From the NCBI GenBank assembly GCA_022787165.1, contig JALFVL010000034.1, positions 1-64,000 of the forward strand: a stretch of DNA of 64,000 nucleotides, written 5' to 3'. Numbering within the stretch: position 1 is the first letter of the stretch; each line of letters opens with the position of its first letter. Under the pieces are notes generated by a model. That model made no database searches. It worked only from the letters and a program-made list of their open reading frames with translations, and was not told the DNA's origin. Position numbers and translations under genes: made by a program. The DNA is from Clostridiales bacterium. GTDB lineage: Bacteria; Bacillota; Clostridia; Christensenellales; Aristaeellaceae. Positions 48,546 through 56,949 of this stretch are shown here, piece after piece.

Positions 48546-49307
48546 ATGCGTCTTGACAAACTGCTCTCGTCCCTGGGCGAGGGCACGCGCAGCGAGGTGC
48601 GCGCGCTCATCCGCGCGGGCCGCGTCCGCGTCCGGGGAGAGACGGCGCGCGACGCGGGCATGCAGGTGGATGAGGCGCGTGACAGCGTGACGCTTGATGG
48701 GCGGGAGCTGTGCTACAAGAGCGTGCGCCACGTCATGCTCAACAAGCCGGGCGGCGTGCTGACCGCCGCGCGGGATGCGCGGCAGAGGACTGTCATGGAT
48801 CTGCTGCCTCCGCTGTATGCTGCGATGGGCGCGATGCCTGCCGGAAGGCTGGACAAGGACACGGAGGGCCTGCTCGTCATCACCTCCGACGGCCAGCTCG
48901 CCCACCGGATCATCTCGCCCAAACATGACGTGGGCAAGGTGTATCTTGCGCGCGTGGACGGGCCGCTTGGTGAGGAGGACGTGCGCGCCTTTGAGGAAGG
49001 GCTGCATATTTCGGATGCGGACGGGGAGTTTGACGCCCGCAGCGCCGGGCTGACCATTCTGCGCGCCTCTCAAACGGAGAGCGAGGCCCGCGTGCGCGTG
49101 ACGGAGGGCAAATACCACCAGGTCAAGCGGATGTTCGCGGCGCGCGGCGTGCAGGTGACCTATCTCAAGCGGCTGTCGATCGGCGCGCTGAGGCTTGACC
49201 CGGCGCTTGCGCCCGGGCAGTGGCGCGAGATGACGCAGGAGGAGGCGGCGCTGCTTGAGCAGGACGCGCCGCCTGAAGAGGACGAGCAGGAGGACAAGCA
49301 TGCCTGA
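48546..49307 (+). CDS. rRNA pseudouridine synthase (RsuA/RluB family)
   Basis: 253 residues. The N-terminal S4 RNA-binding domain is MRLDKLLSSLGEGTRSEVRA. The catalytic domain has GRLDKDTEGLLVITSDGQLA (catalytic Asp), HRIISPKHDVGKVY and EGKYHQVKRMFAARG. It isomerises uridine in rRNA; RsuA-type (16S U516) versus RluB-type (23S U2605) cannot be decided here. The acidic C-terminal tail (PPEEDEQEDKHA) is not conserved. It overlaps the methyltransferase gene by 8 nt, forming an RNA-modification pair. Confidence 0.92.
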   Translation: MRLDKLLSSLGEGTRSEVRALIRAGRVRVRGETARDAGMQVDEARDSVTLDGRELCYKSVRHVMLNKPGGVLTAARDARQRTVMDLLPPLYAAMGAMPAGRLDKDTEGLLVITSDGQLAHRIISPKHDVGKVYLARVDGPLGEEDVRAFEEGLHISDADGEFDARSAGLTILRASQTESEARVRVTEGKYHQVKRMFAARGVQVTYLKRLSIGALRLDPALAPGQWREMTQEEAALLEQDAPPEEDEQEDKHA

Positions 49308-49896
49308 TTATTACTACACGGCGAGCCCGCAGAGCGCGCACGAGGAGCGGCATTTCCGCACGGTCTTTTCGGGCAGGACGCTCGAGTTTGAAACGGACGC
49401 GGGCGTCTTTTCCAAGCAGCATATCGATCCCGGCAGCGAGCTGCTCTGCCGGAGCCTGCCGCAGACGCTCTGCGGCGACGTGCTGGACATGGGCTGCGGC
49501 TGGGGCGCGATGACGGTCATGACGCTCGCGGCGCATCCCGACGTGCGCATGACGATGGCGGATATCAACGAGCGCGCGCTTGCGCTGGCCGTGCGCAACG
49601 TCGCGCGAAACGACATGCAGGCAACGGCCGTGCTCTCGGATGGCTTTGCGCAGGTCGTGGGCGAGTTTGACGCCGTGATCACCAACCCGCCCATCCGCGC
49701 GGGCAAGGCCGTGATCTACCGGATGTTTGAGGAGGCAAAGGCGCATCTTCGCGCGGGCGGCGCGCTCTATCTCGTCATCCGCAAGCAGCAGGGCGCGCCC
49801 AGCGCGCTCAAATTCCTCAAGGAGCTCTACGGCGACGCGGAGGTCATCGCGCGCGACGGCGGCTACTGGATCATCCGCTGCCGCAGGGAAGCATGA
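49300..49896 (+). CDS. Class I SAM-dependent methyltransferase, RsmC-like
   Basis: 198 residues. The AdoMet loop is LDMGCGWGAMTVMTLAAHP. The acidic residue of motif II is in MADINERALALAVRNV. The catalytic motif NPPIRAGKAVIYRMFEEA is the NPPxH/R-type motif of RsmC/RlmG guanine-N2 methyltransferases. Single-domain proteins of this size are common in Bacillota and annotated as 16S rRNA G1207 methyltransferase-like. AGGAGGA precedes the ATG at 49300, inside the end of the pseudouridine synthase gene. Confidence 0.88.
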   Translation: MPDYYYTASPQSAHEERHFRTVFSGRTLEFETDAGVFSKQHIDPGSELLCRSLPQTLCGDVLDMGCGWGAMTVMTLAAHPDVRMTMADINERALALAVRNVARNDMQATAVLSDGFAQVVGEFDAVITNPPIRAGKAVIYRMFEEAKAHLRAGGALYLVIRKQQGAPSALKFLKELYGDAEVIARDGGYWIIRCRREA

Positions 49897-50039
49897 CGTT
49901 TGAAGGCTGCCTCGCGCTATCAGGATCTTTGGCGGCTGCTGCGGGACGGATGACAGACACCTGCGTGCGATTGCCGCGCGCATCGGGAACAGAAGAACAA
50001 GCAAAATAGAGGATACACAGATCCGGGAGGAGAAGCACG

Positions 50040-51215
50040 ATGAGCGAGATCATCTTTGACAAGGCATATTTTGACGCGGGCATCTCCCGCATTGGCACGG
50101 ACTGCGAAAAGTGGGACGGCATGGCGGCGCGCTATGGCGACCCGGACATGATCCCCATGTGGGTGGCGGATATGGATTTTCCCTCCCCGCCGGCGATCGG
50201 GCAGGCGCTTTCACGCGTGGCAGCGCAGGGCACCTGGGGCTACACGATCTCCGGCGAGGCGGATGCGGAGGCGCTTTGCGCATTCTGGGCGCGCAGGCAC
50301 GGCGTGACGATTGAGCCGGAGGCGGTGACGATGAGCCCCTGCGTGGTGACGGGGCTCAAGCTCTGCGTGCGCGCGCTGACGAAGCCGGGCGACGGCGTGC
50401 TGATCATGACGCCGGTCTACGGGCCGTTCTACGCCGCCATCCGCGACAACGGGCGGCGCATCGTCGAGAGTCCGCTTGAGCAGGACGGAGCAGGCGTCTG
50501 GCGCATGAATTTTGCCGATATCGAGGCAAGGCTTGCCTCCGGGGAGGCGAAGGCGGTTGCGCTCTGCTCGCCGCATAACCCTTGCGGTCGCGCCTGGACG
50601 CGGGAGGAGCTTGAAGCCGTGGCCGGCCTGTGCAGGGCCTACGGCGCGCCGCTCTTTGCCGACGAGATTCACGCCGACTTCGTCTTCCCGCCCCGCGAGC
50701 ACGTGAGCATTCTGAGCGTCGCGAAGGACGCGGTCATGCTCTGCGCGGCGAGCAAGACCTTCAACGTCGCGGGATTGCAGCAGAGCGCCATCGTCTGCCG
50801 AGACGAGGCGACGCGCAGGGCCATCCGCCAGGAAATGACGGCCGCCGGCGTGGTCAGCGGCAATGCCTTTGCGCTGGCGGCGACGCGCGCGGCCTATACG
50901 GACTGCGATGGCTGGCTCGACGGGCTCGTGGATTACCTCGCGGGTAATCGCGATTATGTTGTGGAATTTGTGAAGGCGCGTTTGCCGAAGGTGCGCGTCA
51001 CGCCGCTGGAGGCGACGTATCTGATGTGGCTTGATTGCCGGGCGCTGGGGCTTGAGCAGGAGGAGCTGCTTCGCCGCCTGATCGCGGCGCATGTGTATGT
51101 GACGGATGGCCTGTTCTTCGGCGAGCGGGGCCGCGGGTTCATTCGCCTGAACATCGGCTGCCCACGCGCGCAGCTTGAGCGGGCGCTTGAGCAGATGGCG
51201 GCAGTGCTGATTTGA
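50040..51215 (+). CDS. PLP-dependent aminotransferase/C-S lyase, MalY/PatB family
   Basis: 391 residues, fold type I. WVADMDFPSPPAIGQAL is the N-terminal signature of MalY/PatB cystathionine beta-lyases. SPHNPCGRAWTREEL, LFADEIHADFVFPPREHVSI (PLP Asp) and AASKTFNVAGLQQSAIVC (Schiff-base Lys) follow. GRGFIRLNIGCPRAQLE carries the carboxylate-binding Arg. It likely cleaves C-S bonds of cystathionine or related sulfur amino acids, or transaminates. The gene is separate: about 140 nt from the methyltransferase, with GGGAGGAG before the ATG. Confidence 0.92.
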   Translation: MSEIIFDKAYFDAGISRIGTDCEKWDGMAARYGDPDMIPMWVADMDFPSPPAIGQALSRVAAQGTWGYTISGEADAEALCAFWARRHGVTIEPEAVTMSPCVVTGLKLCVRALTKPGDGVLIMTPVYGPFYAAIRDNGRRIVESPLEQDGAGVWRMNFADIEARLASGEAKAVALCSPHNPCGRAWTREELEAVAGLCRAYGAPLFADEIHADFVFPPREHVSILSVAKDAVMLCAASKTFNVAGLQQSAIVCRDEATRRAIRQEMTAAGVVSGNAFALAATRAAYTDCDGWLDGLVDYLAGNRDYVVEFVKARLPKVRVTPLEATYLMWLDCRALGLEQEELLRRLIAAHVYVTDGLFFGERGRGFIRLNIGCPRAQLERALEQMAAVLI

Positions 51216-51248
51216 GGCGCCTTCAACAATCGGAGGCTGGATTTCATC

Positions 51249-51407
51249 AGCGCGAAGCGAAGAAGGGAGTCCGAGGGACAAATGTCCCTCGGGCAGGTTT
51301 GGGCGGCAGCCCAACGTATCCCATAAGATCAAGAAAAAGCAGTCTCAGAGCAGACCGCGCAGCGGTCTGCGATTGAAACGGGTTTGATGCGCAAAGCATG
51401 AATTCAG
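51249..51407 (-). repeat. Multi-hairpin repeat element, copy 2
   Basis: The same element as 36397-36555, on the other strand. The outer GTTTCA/TGAGAC stem (51342-51379) encloses GCAGACCG/CGGTCTGC. Second hairpin TTGGGC-TGCC-GCCCAA (51299-51314). Third CCGAGGGAC-N4-GTCCCTCGG (51271-51292). The common TCTTCGCTTCGCGC end lies at about 51250-51263. All stems differ in bases from copy 1 but pair. It lies between the MalY-like and PepV-like genes, antisense to both. Confidence 0.75.
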
Positions 51408-51438
51408 ACGTAGAACCGTATGAAAGGAGAATTTTTCT

Positions 51439-52827
51439 ATGGAATTCAAGGCAAATGCAAGGCTCGACGCGGCGCTGGAGGCGTTGCAGGAGGACATGAT
51501 CGAAACCCTCAGGCGCTGGATCCGCGTGCCGAGTGTGCGCGCGGAGCAGAGCGCGCAGAACGCGCCCTTTGGCAAGGAGGTGCGCCGCGCGCTGGATACC
51601 GCGATGGCGGACATCGAGCGCCTGGGCATGAAGCCGCGCGATGTGGACGGCTACTGCTGCGACGCGGAGATCGGCGAGGGTGAGGAGACCATCGCCGTGC
51701 TGGCACATCTGGACGTCGTGCCGGAGGGCGACGGCTGGACGCACGATCCCTACGGCGCGGAGATCGTCGATGGGCGGCTCATCGGCCGCGGCACGAGCGA
51801 CGACAAGGGCCCGGGCGTCGCGGCGCTCTTTGCGATGAAGGCGATCCTTGACGCGGGCATCCCGCTGCGCCGCCGCTGCCGCCTGATCCTCGGGTGCGAC
51901 GAGGAATGCGGCATGCAGGACCTCGAGTATTACGAGCGGAAGATCGGCCTGCCGGAGAAGGGCTTCTCGCCCGACGCCAACTTCCCGCTGATCAACACGG
52001 AGAAGGGCATTGTGGCGATGACGCTCCACGCGCCCATGACGGACGCGCGCCTGCTCTCCCTCGCCTCCGGCACGCGCTGCAACGTCGTGCCCGGCATGGC
52101 GACGGCGCTGCTCTCGGGCGACTGGCGCGAGGCGGCAGCGGACGCCTTTGACGTCGAGGATGAGGACTGCGCGATTGAGACGGCGCTGGAGGATGGCAAC
52201 ACCCGCGTGACGGTCACCGGCGTGCCCGCCCACGCCTCCACCCCCGAAAAGGGAAAAAACGCCGCGAAGATGCTGCTGGCCGTGCTCAACAGGCTCGGCA
52301 TCGGCGGCGCGCCGGTCGCGCTGCTTGTCGAGGCAGCGGGCGAGGGCGACGCAGGCGAGGGCCTGGGCATTGCGGGCAGAGACGCCGTCTCCGGCCCGCT
52401 GACGATCAACCTGGGCCTGCTCTATGCGAAGGACGGGCAGCTCGACGTGACGTTTGACTGCCGCTATCCGGTCTTCTTTGACGACAAGACGATCTGCGAG
52501 ACGGTCAAAAAGCGGCTCGCCCCGGCGGGCTTTGCAATGGACCCGACCAGCGCGAGCCATCCGCATCATGTGCCGGAGAGCTCCGAGCTGGTGCAAAAGC
52601 TCATGGCTGTCTACAACGGCATCATGGGCGTAGAGGAGAAGCCTTTTGCCATCGGCGGCGGCACCTATGCCCGCCACCTCAAGGAGGGCGTGGCGTTCGG
52701 CATGCTCTTCCCGGGCGATCTGGAGCTGGAGCATCAGGCCAACGAGAGCATCGACCTGAAGACGTATATCCGGGCGGCGCGCATCTACGCCTACGCGATT
52801 GCGGCGCTGTGCGGCGAGGAGAATTGA
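51439..52827 (+). CDS. PepV-like M20A dipeptidase
   Basis: 462 residues. Metal-binding motifs: IAVLAHLDVVPEGDGW (His, Asp), RLIGRGTSDDKGPGVAALFA (bridging Asp), ILGCDEECGMQDLEYY (catalytic Glu) and FSPDANFPLINTEKG. The inserted lid domain contains GVPAHASTPEKGKNAAKML. Length and motif spacing match the PepV/dipeptidase subgroup, which removes N-terminal residues from dipeptides in the cytoplasm. It has GGAGA before the ATG. The hairpin repeat lies directly upstream and could affect its transcription. Confidence 0.92.
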   Translation: MEFKANARLDAALEALQEDMIETLRRWIRVPSVRAEQSAQNAPFGKEVRRALDTAMADIERLGMKPRDVDGYCCDAEIGEGEETIAVLAHLDVVPEGDGWTHDPYGAEIVDGRLIGRGTSDDKGPGVAALFAMKAILDAGIPLRRRCRLILGCDEECGMQDLEYYERKIGLPEKGFSPDANFPLINTEKGIVAMTLHAPMTDARLLSLASGTRCNVVPGMATALLSGDWREAAADAFDVEDEDCAIETALEDGNTRVTVTGVPAHASTPEKGKNAAKMLLAVLNRLGIGGAPVALLVEAAGEGDAGEGLGIAGRDAVSGPLTINLGLLYAKDGQLDVTFDCRYPVFFDDKTICETVKKRLAPAGFAMDPTSASHPHHVPESSELVQKLMAVYNGIMGVEEKPFAIGGGTYARHLKEGVAFGMLFPGDLELEHQANESIDLKTYIRAARIYAYAIAALCGEEN

Positions 52828-52866
52828 GAACACGAGACGGGCGCGGGACGCCGGGAGGGTTTTTCC

Positions 52867-53538
52867 ATGACGCATGACGAGGTACTGGAGAGAATCAAAA
52901 AGGAACGGCTGATCGCGATTCTTCGCGGCGTGCCGATGGAGCGGCTCGACGGCGTGGTCGGCGCGCTCGTGCGCGGCGGCGTGCGCATTCTCGAATTCAC
53001 GTTCGACCATCAGGAGCCGGACTGCGTGGAGGCCAACGCGGCAAAGATCCGCCGCGCCGTGCAGCAGTTTGGCGACCGGGTGCTCGTGGGCTGCGGCACG
53101 GCGCTCACGGTGCAGGAGGTCGAGACGGCCTGCGACGCGGGCGCCTGCCTGGTGATCTCCCCGAACGTCGACATGGCGGTCATCCGCCGCACGCGCCAGC
53201 TCGACATGGTCTCCATGCCCGGCGCGCTGACGCCGACGGAGATCACCGCTGCCTGGCAGATGGGCGCGGATATCGTCAAGCTCTTCCCGGCGGGGGAGCT
53301 CGGCGTCGGCTATATCAAGGCCGTGCGCGGGCCGCTTGCGCATATCCCGATGAGCGCGGTCGGCGGCGTGAAGCCGGAAAACGTCGGCGAATTCCTGAAT
53401 GCCGGCGTCTGCGGTTTCGGTGTGGGCGGGCAGCTCGTGCTGGGCAAGGCCGTCAAAAGCGGAGACGACGCGGCGATTGAGGCGCGCGCGCGGGCCTTCA
53501 CGCAGGCCATCGCACAGTGGGAGGCGGAGCAGGCATGA
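52867..53538 (+). CDS. eda: 2-keto-3-deoxy-6-phosphogluconate/galactonate aldolase family
   Basis: 223 residues, class I aldolase barrel. RLIAILRGVPMERLDGVVGA is the usual N-terminus. VLVGCGTALTVQEVETACDAG and the Schiff-base lysine in GADIVKLFPAGELGVGYIKA are diagnostic, with MSAVGGVKPENVGEFLNAG after it. It splits KDPG or KDPGal into pyruvate and glyceraldehyde-3-phosphate. The coupled dgoK gene suggests the galactonate branch (DgoA) or a shared KDG/KDGal route. The stop overlaps the next start by ATGA. Confidence 0.92.
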   Translation: MTHDEVLERIKKERLIAILRGVPMERLDGVVGALVRGGVRILEFTFDHQEPDCVEANAAKIRRAVQQFGDRVLVGCGTALTVQEVETACDAGACLVISPNVDMAVIRRTRQLDMVSMPGALTPTEITAAWQMGADIVKLFPAGELGVGYIKAVRGPLAHIPMSAVGGVKPENVGEFLNAGVCGFGVGGQLVLGKAVKSGDDAAIEARARAFTQAIAQWEAEQA

Positions 53539-54602
53539 AGGGCATACTTGTGATCGACTGCGGCACGACCAACCTGCGCGTGACCCTGCTTGATGAGGAC
53601 AGGCATGTGCTCAGCACGGCGAGCGCGGCGGGCGGCGTCCGCCATACCGCCATCGACGGCAACAACGACCGGCTCAGGGCGGCGCTGCGGGACTGTATCG
53701 GCCAGGCGCTCTCCAAGGGCGGCCTCACGCCGAAGGATGTCGCGCGCTGCATCGCCTACGGCATGATCACCAGCAACATGGGCCTTTTGGAGATTCCGCA
53801 CCTGTGCGCGCCGGCGTCGGCAAAGGACCTGCGCGCCGGGATTCAGGAGCGGGTGTTTGAGGACATCGCCCCCTTCCCGATCGCGTTCATCCCGGGTGTG
53901 CGCAACTTTGGCGGGGAGGTGACGCACGAAAACTTCTCCGAGATGGACATGATGCGCGGCGAGGAGACAGAGGCTGTCGGCCTGCATGCGCTGCTGCATC
54001 CGCAGGGCCCGGCGGTCTTCATCCTGCCCGGCTCGCACAACAAGTTTGTCTCGATGGGCGAGGACGGGGAGATTCTCGGCTGCATGACATCGATTTCCGG
54101 CGAGCTGCTTGACGCGATCACGCATGACATGATCCTCGCCGATGCCGTCGGGCATGACTTTGTGAGCGCACAGGCGTATAGAAGCGAAATGGCCTGCGAG
54201 GGCGCGTGGGAGTGCGCGCGCAGCGGTCTGGGGCGCGCCGCCTTCGCGGGAAGGATTCTCGCGACGCTGGGCGGCGAGCGCCGCGCCGCCGTTCAGTCCT
54301 ACCTGCTGGGCGCCGTGCTGGCGCAGGACGTGCAGGCCCTGCAGGCCTTCCTGCCCACCAGGGCGCGCCCGGTGGAGACCGGCAGCAGCATTCTCACCTT
54401 CCCCTCGGCGCTGGGTATCGCGCCAGACCTTTCCGAGCCGGAGGACGACATCCTGCCGGCCATCTACGTCGCGGGCAAGGCGCCCGTGCAGCAGGCGATG
54501 ATCGACGTGCTCGAGGCCCTGGGGCTGGAGGGCGCGCAGGCTGTCGAGCCCTCGATTTCCGCCTGGATGGGGCTGGAGGGCGCGCTGAAAATTGCGCTGT
54601 GA
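53535..54602 (+). CDS. dgoK: 2-dehydro-3-deoxygalactonokinase
   Basis: 355 residues. LVIDCGTTNLRVTLLD is the ATPase phosphate-1 loop. FGGEVTHENFSEMDMMRGEE and FILPGSHNKFVSMGEDGEIL are family-specific, and the C-terminal PAIYVAGKAPVQQAMIDVLE follows. It phosphorylates 2-keto-3-deoxygalactonate (De Ley-Doudoroff pathway) to give the substrate of the upstream aldolase. The dehydratase and transporter of a full dgo operon are not adjacent. The ATG at 53535 overlaps the eda stop. Confidence 0.93.
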   Translation: MKGILVIDCGTTNLRVTLLDEDRHVLSTASAAGGVRHTAIDGNNDRLRAALRDCIGQALSKGGLTPKDVARCIAYGMITSNMGLLEIPHLCAPASAKDLRAGIQERVFEDIAPFPIAFIPGVRNFGGEVTHENFSEMDMMRGEETEAVGLHALLHPQGPAVFILPGSHNKFVSMGEDGEILGCMTSISGELLDAITHDMILADAVGHDFVSAQAYRSEMACEGAWECARSGLGRAAFAGRILATLGGERRAAVQSYLLGAVLAQDVQALQAFLPTRARPVETGSSILTFPSALGIAPDLSEPEDDILPAIYVAGKAPVQQAMIDVLEALGLEGAQAVEPSISAWMGLEGALKIAL

Positions 54603-54636
54603 GGGGCTGATTTCATAAAACCTAATCACGAAGAAA

Positions 54637-54669
54637 GCGCCTGCCGGGCCATTCCCGGCAGGCGTTTTT
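54637..54669. terminator. Terminator between dgoK and glgP
   Basis: CGCCTGCCGGG, loop CCATT, CCCGGCAGGCG, then TTTTT. It separates the convergent dgoK and glgP genes. Confidence 0.88.
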
Positions 54670-54686
54670 CGCGATCAATGCGTGGG

Positions 54687-56945
54687 TTACAGATGCCAGA
54701 TTTCCTCGTTGTATTGCGCAATCGTCCGGTCGGAGGAGAAATAGCCCGACTTGGCGATGTTGACCAGCATCATTTGCGCCCAGGCGCGGCGATTCTCATA
54801 GCGCGCAAAGAGCGCGTCCTTCGTCCTCGTGTAGTCCTCAAGGTCGAGCAGCGCCATGAAGTAGTCCTTCGTCGTGATCTCATGGTGCAGCCGCGTGAGG
54901 CTCTCCCTGTCGCCGGCGGCGAGCATCTCGTCGCTGACGATGAAATCGACGAGCCGCGCGACGGCGGCGTTCTTCATCAGCGCCTTCGGGTCGTAGGCGT
55001 TTTGGGCATAGAGGCGGATGACCTCGTCGGAATGGCGGCCAAAGACGGCGATATTCTCCTCGCCGACGAGGTCGCGGATTTCGACGTTCGCTCCGTCGAG
55101 CGTGCCCAGCGTCACCGCGCCGTTGGCCATGAACTTCATGTTGCCGGTGCCGCTGGCCTCCTTGGAGGCGAGGCTGATCTGCTCGGAGACGTCGCAGGCG
55201 GGAATGACCTTCTCCGCGAGCGTCACGTTGTAGTTTTCCAGCATCACGATGTTCAGATGCGGGCGGACAGCGGGATCCTCGCGCGCAATCTGGGACAGGC
55301 AGAGGATCAGGTGGATGATGTCCTTGGCGATGGTGTAGGCAGGGGCGGCCTTGGCGCCAAAGATCATCGTGATCGGGCGGGCGGGCACGCGCCCGGCGCG
55401 GATGTCGAGGATCTTTCCGATGGCATAGAGCGCGTTCATCTGCTGGCGCTTGTATTCGTGCAGGCGCTTGACCTGCACATCGTAGATCGACTCGGGGTCG
55501 ATGGCGACGCCCTGAAGAGACGCCATCGCCGCGGCAAACGCCTCCTTGTTCTCCCGCTTGATGGAAAGCAGCCGGTCGAGCACCTGCGCGTCCTCGCGGC
55601 AGGCGAGCAGGGCCTCAAGGCCGCTGAAATCTCTTTCAAAGCCCGGGCCGATCGTTTCGCGCAGGAAGGCGGTCAGCGGCTGGTTGCAGTACAGCAGCCA
55701 GCGGCGCAGCGTGATGCCGTTTGTCTTGTTGTTGAATTTTGCCGGATAGAGGTCGTAAAACGGCTTCAGCTCCGTCTTTTTGAGGATGTCGGTGTGCAGT
55801 GCGGCGACGCCGTTGACGCTGAAGCCGAAGTGGATGTCGATGTGCGCCATGTGCACGACGTCGTGCCCGTCGATGATCTGCACGGCGGGATCGTCCGTGC
55901 GCGCGCGCACGCGTCGGTCGAGCTCGCCGATGATGGGCACGACGGGCGCGGCGGCCTGCTTGAGGAAGCGCATCGGCCACTTTTCCAGCGCCTCGGCGAG
56001 GATGGTGTGGTTTGTGTAGGCACAGGTTCTCTCGACCTCGGCGACGGCCTCATCCATCGTCAGCCCGTATTGCTGCGTCAGCAGGCGGATGAGCTCAGGG
56101 ATGATCATCGTGGGATGCGTGTCGTTGATCTGCACGACGGCGTGCTCGTGCAGCGATTTGGGGGAGAAGCCACGCTCCGTCAGCTCATGCAAGATGAGCT
56201 GCGCGGTGCAGGAGACCATGAAATACTGCTGATAGACGCGCAGCAGGCGGCCGTCCTCGTCGCTGTCATCCGGGTAGAGGAAGAGCGTCAGGTTGTGCTC
56301 GATGTCCGTCTTGTCAAAGGCGATGCCGTCGCGGATGATGCCCTCGTCGACCGTGTCAAGGTCAAACAGGTGCAGCGTGTTGCGTCCGCCATTCGCGCCG
56401 GGAATGTCGATGTCATACATCGTGGAGAGCACGGTCTTTTCGCCCAGCCGGACGGGGAAATGCACGTCCGTGCGCCGCAGCCAGCTCTGGCCGCCGCGCC
56501 AGGCATCCGGAAGCTCCTGCTGCTTGTTGGCCTCAAAGCGCTGGCGGAACAGGCCGTCGTGGTAGCAAAGGCCCGCGCCGTCGCCGCAAAGGCCCAGCGC
56601 CGCGATGGAGTCAAGGAAGCAGGCGGCCAGGCGGCCCAGCCCGCCGTTGCCCAGCGAGGGCTCGCGCTCCTCCTCCTCGATGCTCGCCAGGTCAAAGCCG
56701 TGGCGCGCGAGCGTTGCCTTCGCCTCCTCAAACAGCCCCAGGCTGATCAGGTTGCAGGAGAGCAGCTTGCCAATCAGAAATTCCGCCGAGACGTAGTATA
56801 GCTTTTTGTCGCCCGAGAGCTTTGGACGGTCGCCCATTTTTGCAAGCGTCAGCTGCATCAGCGCGTCGTAGACCTCGGCGCTCTGGGCCGTCTCCAGCGT
56901 CTTGCCGAAGAGGTCGCGAAGCAGCGAATTCAATTCCTGTTCCAT
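54687..56945 (-). CDS. glgP: Glycogen/starch/alpha-glucan phosphorylase
   Basis: 752 residues. KKLYYVSAEFLIGKLLSCNL, EEREPSLGNGGLGRLAACFL, VQINDTHPTMIIPELIRLL, NNKTNGITLRRWLLYCN and VKRLHEYKRQQMNALY are phosphorylase signatures. The PLP-binding lysine is in SGTGNMKFMANGAVTLGTLD. It releases glucose-1-phosphate from alpha-1,4-glucan ends. It starts 4 nt after pulA, so debranching and phosphorolysis are coupled. AAAGGA precedes the ATG at 56945. Confidence 0.96.
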   Translation of the reverse strand: MEQELNSLLRDLFGKTLETAQSAEVYDALMQLTLAKMGDRPKLSGDKKLYYVSAEFLIGKLLSCNLISLGLFEEAKATLARHGFDLASIEEEEREPSLGNGGLGRLAACFLDSIAALGLCGDGAGLCYHDGLFRQRFEANKQQELPDAWRGGQSWLRRTDVHFPVRLGEKTVLSTMYDIDIPGANGGRNTLHLFDLDTVDEGIIRDGIAFDKTDIEHNLTLFLYPDDSDEDGRLLRVYQQYFMVSCTAQLILHELTERGFSPKSLHEHAVVQINDTHPTMIIPELIRLLTQQYGLTMDEAVAEVERTCAYTNHTILAEALEKWPMRFLKQAAAPVVPIIGELDRRVRARTDDPAVQIIDGHDVVHMAHIDIHFGFSVNGVAALHTDILKKTELKPFYDLYPAKFNNKTNGITLRRWLLYCNQPLTAFLRETIGPGFERDFSGLEALLACREDAQVLDRLLSIKRENKEAFAAAMASLQGVAIDPESIYDVQVKRLHEYKRQQMNALYAIGKILDIRAGRVPARPITMIFGAKAAPAYTIAKDIIHLILCLSQIAREDPAVRPHLNIVMLENYNVTLAEKVIPACDVSEQISLASKEASGTGNMKFMANGAVTLGTLDGANVEIRDLVGEENIAVFGRHSDEVIRLYAQNAYDPKALMKNAAVARLVDFIVSDEMLAAGDRESLTRLHHEITTKDYFMALLDLEDYTRTKDALFARYENRRAWAQMMLVNIAKSGYFSSDRTIAQYNEEIWHL

Positions 56946-56949
56946 ATTT

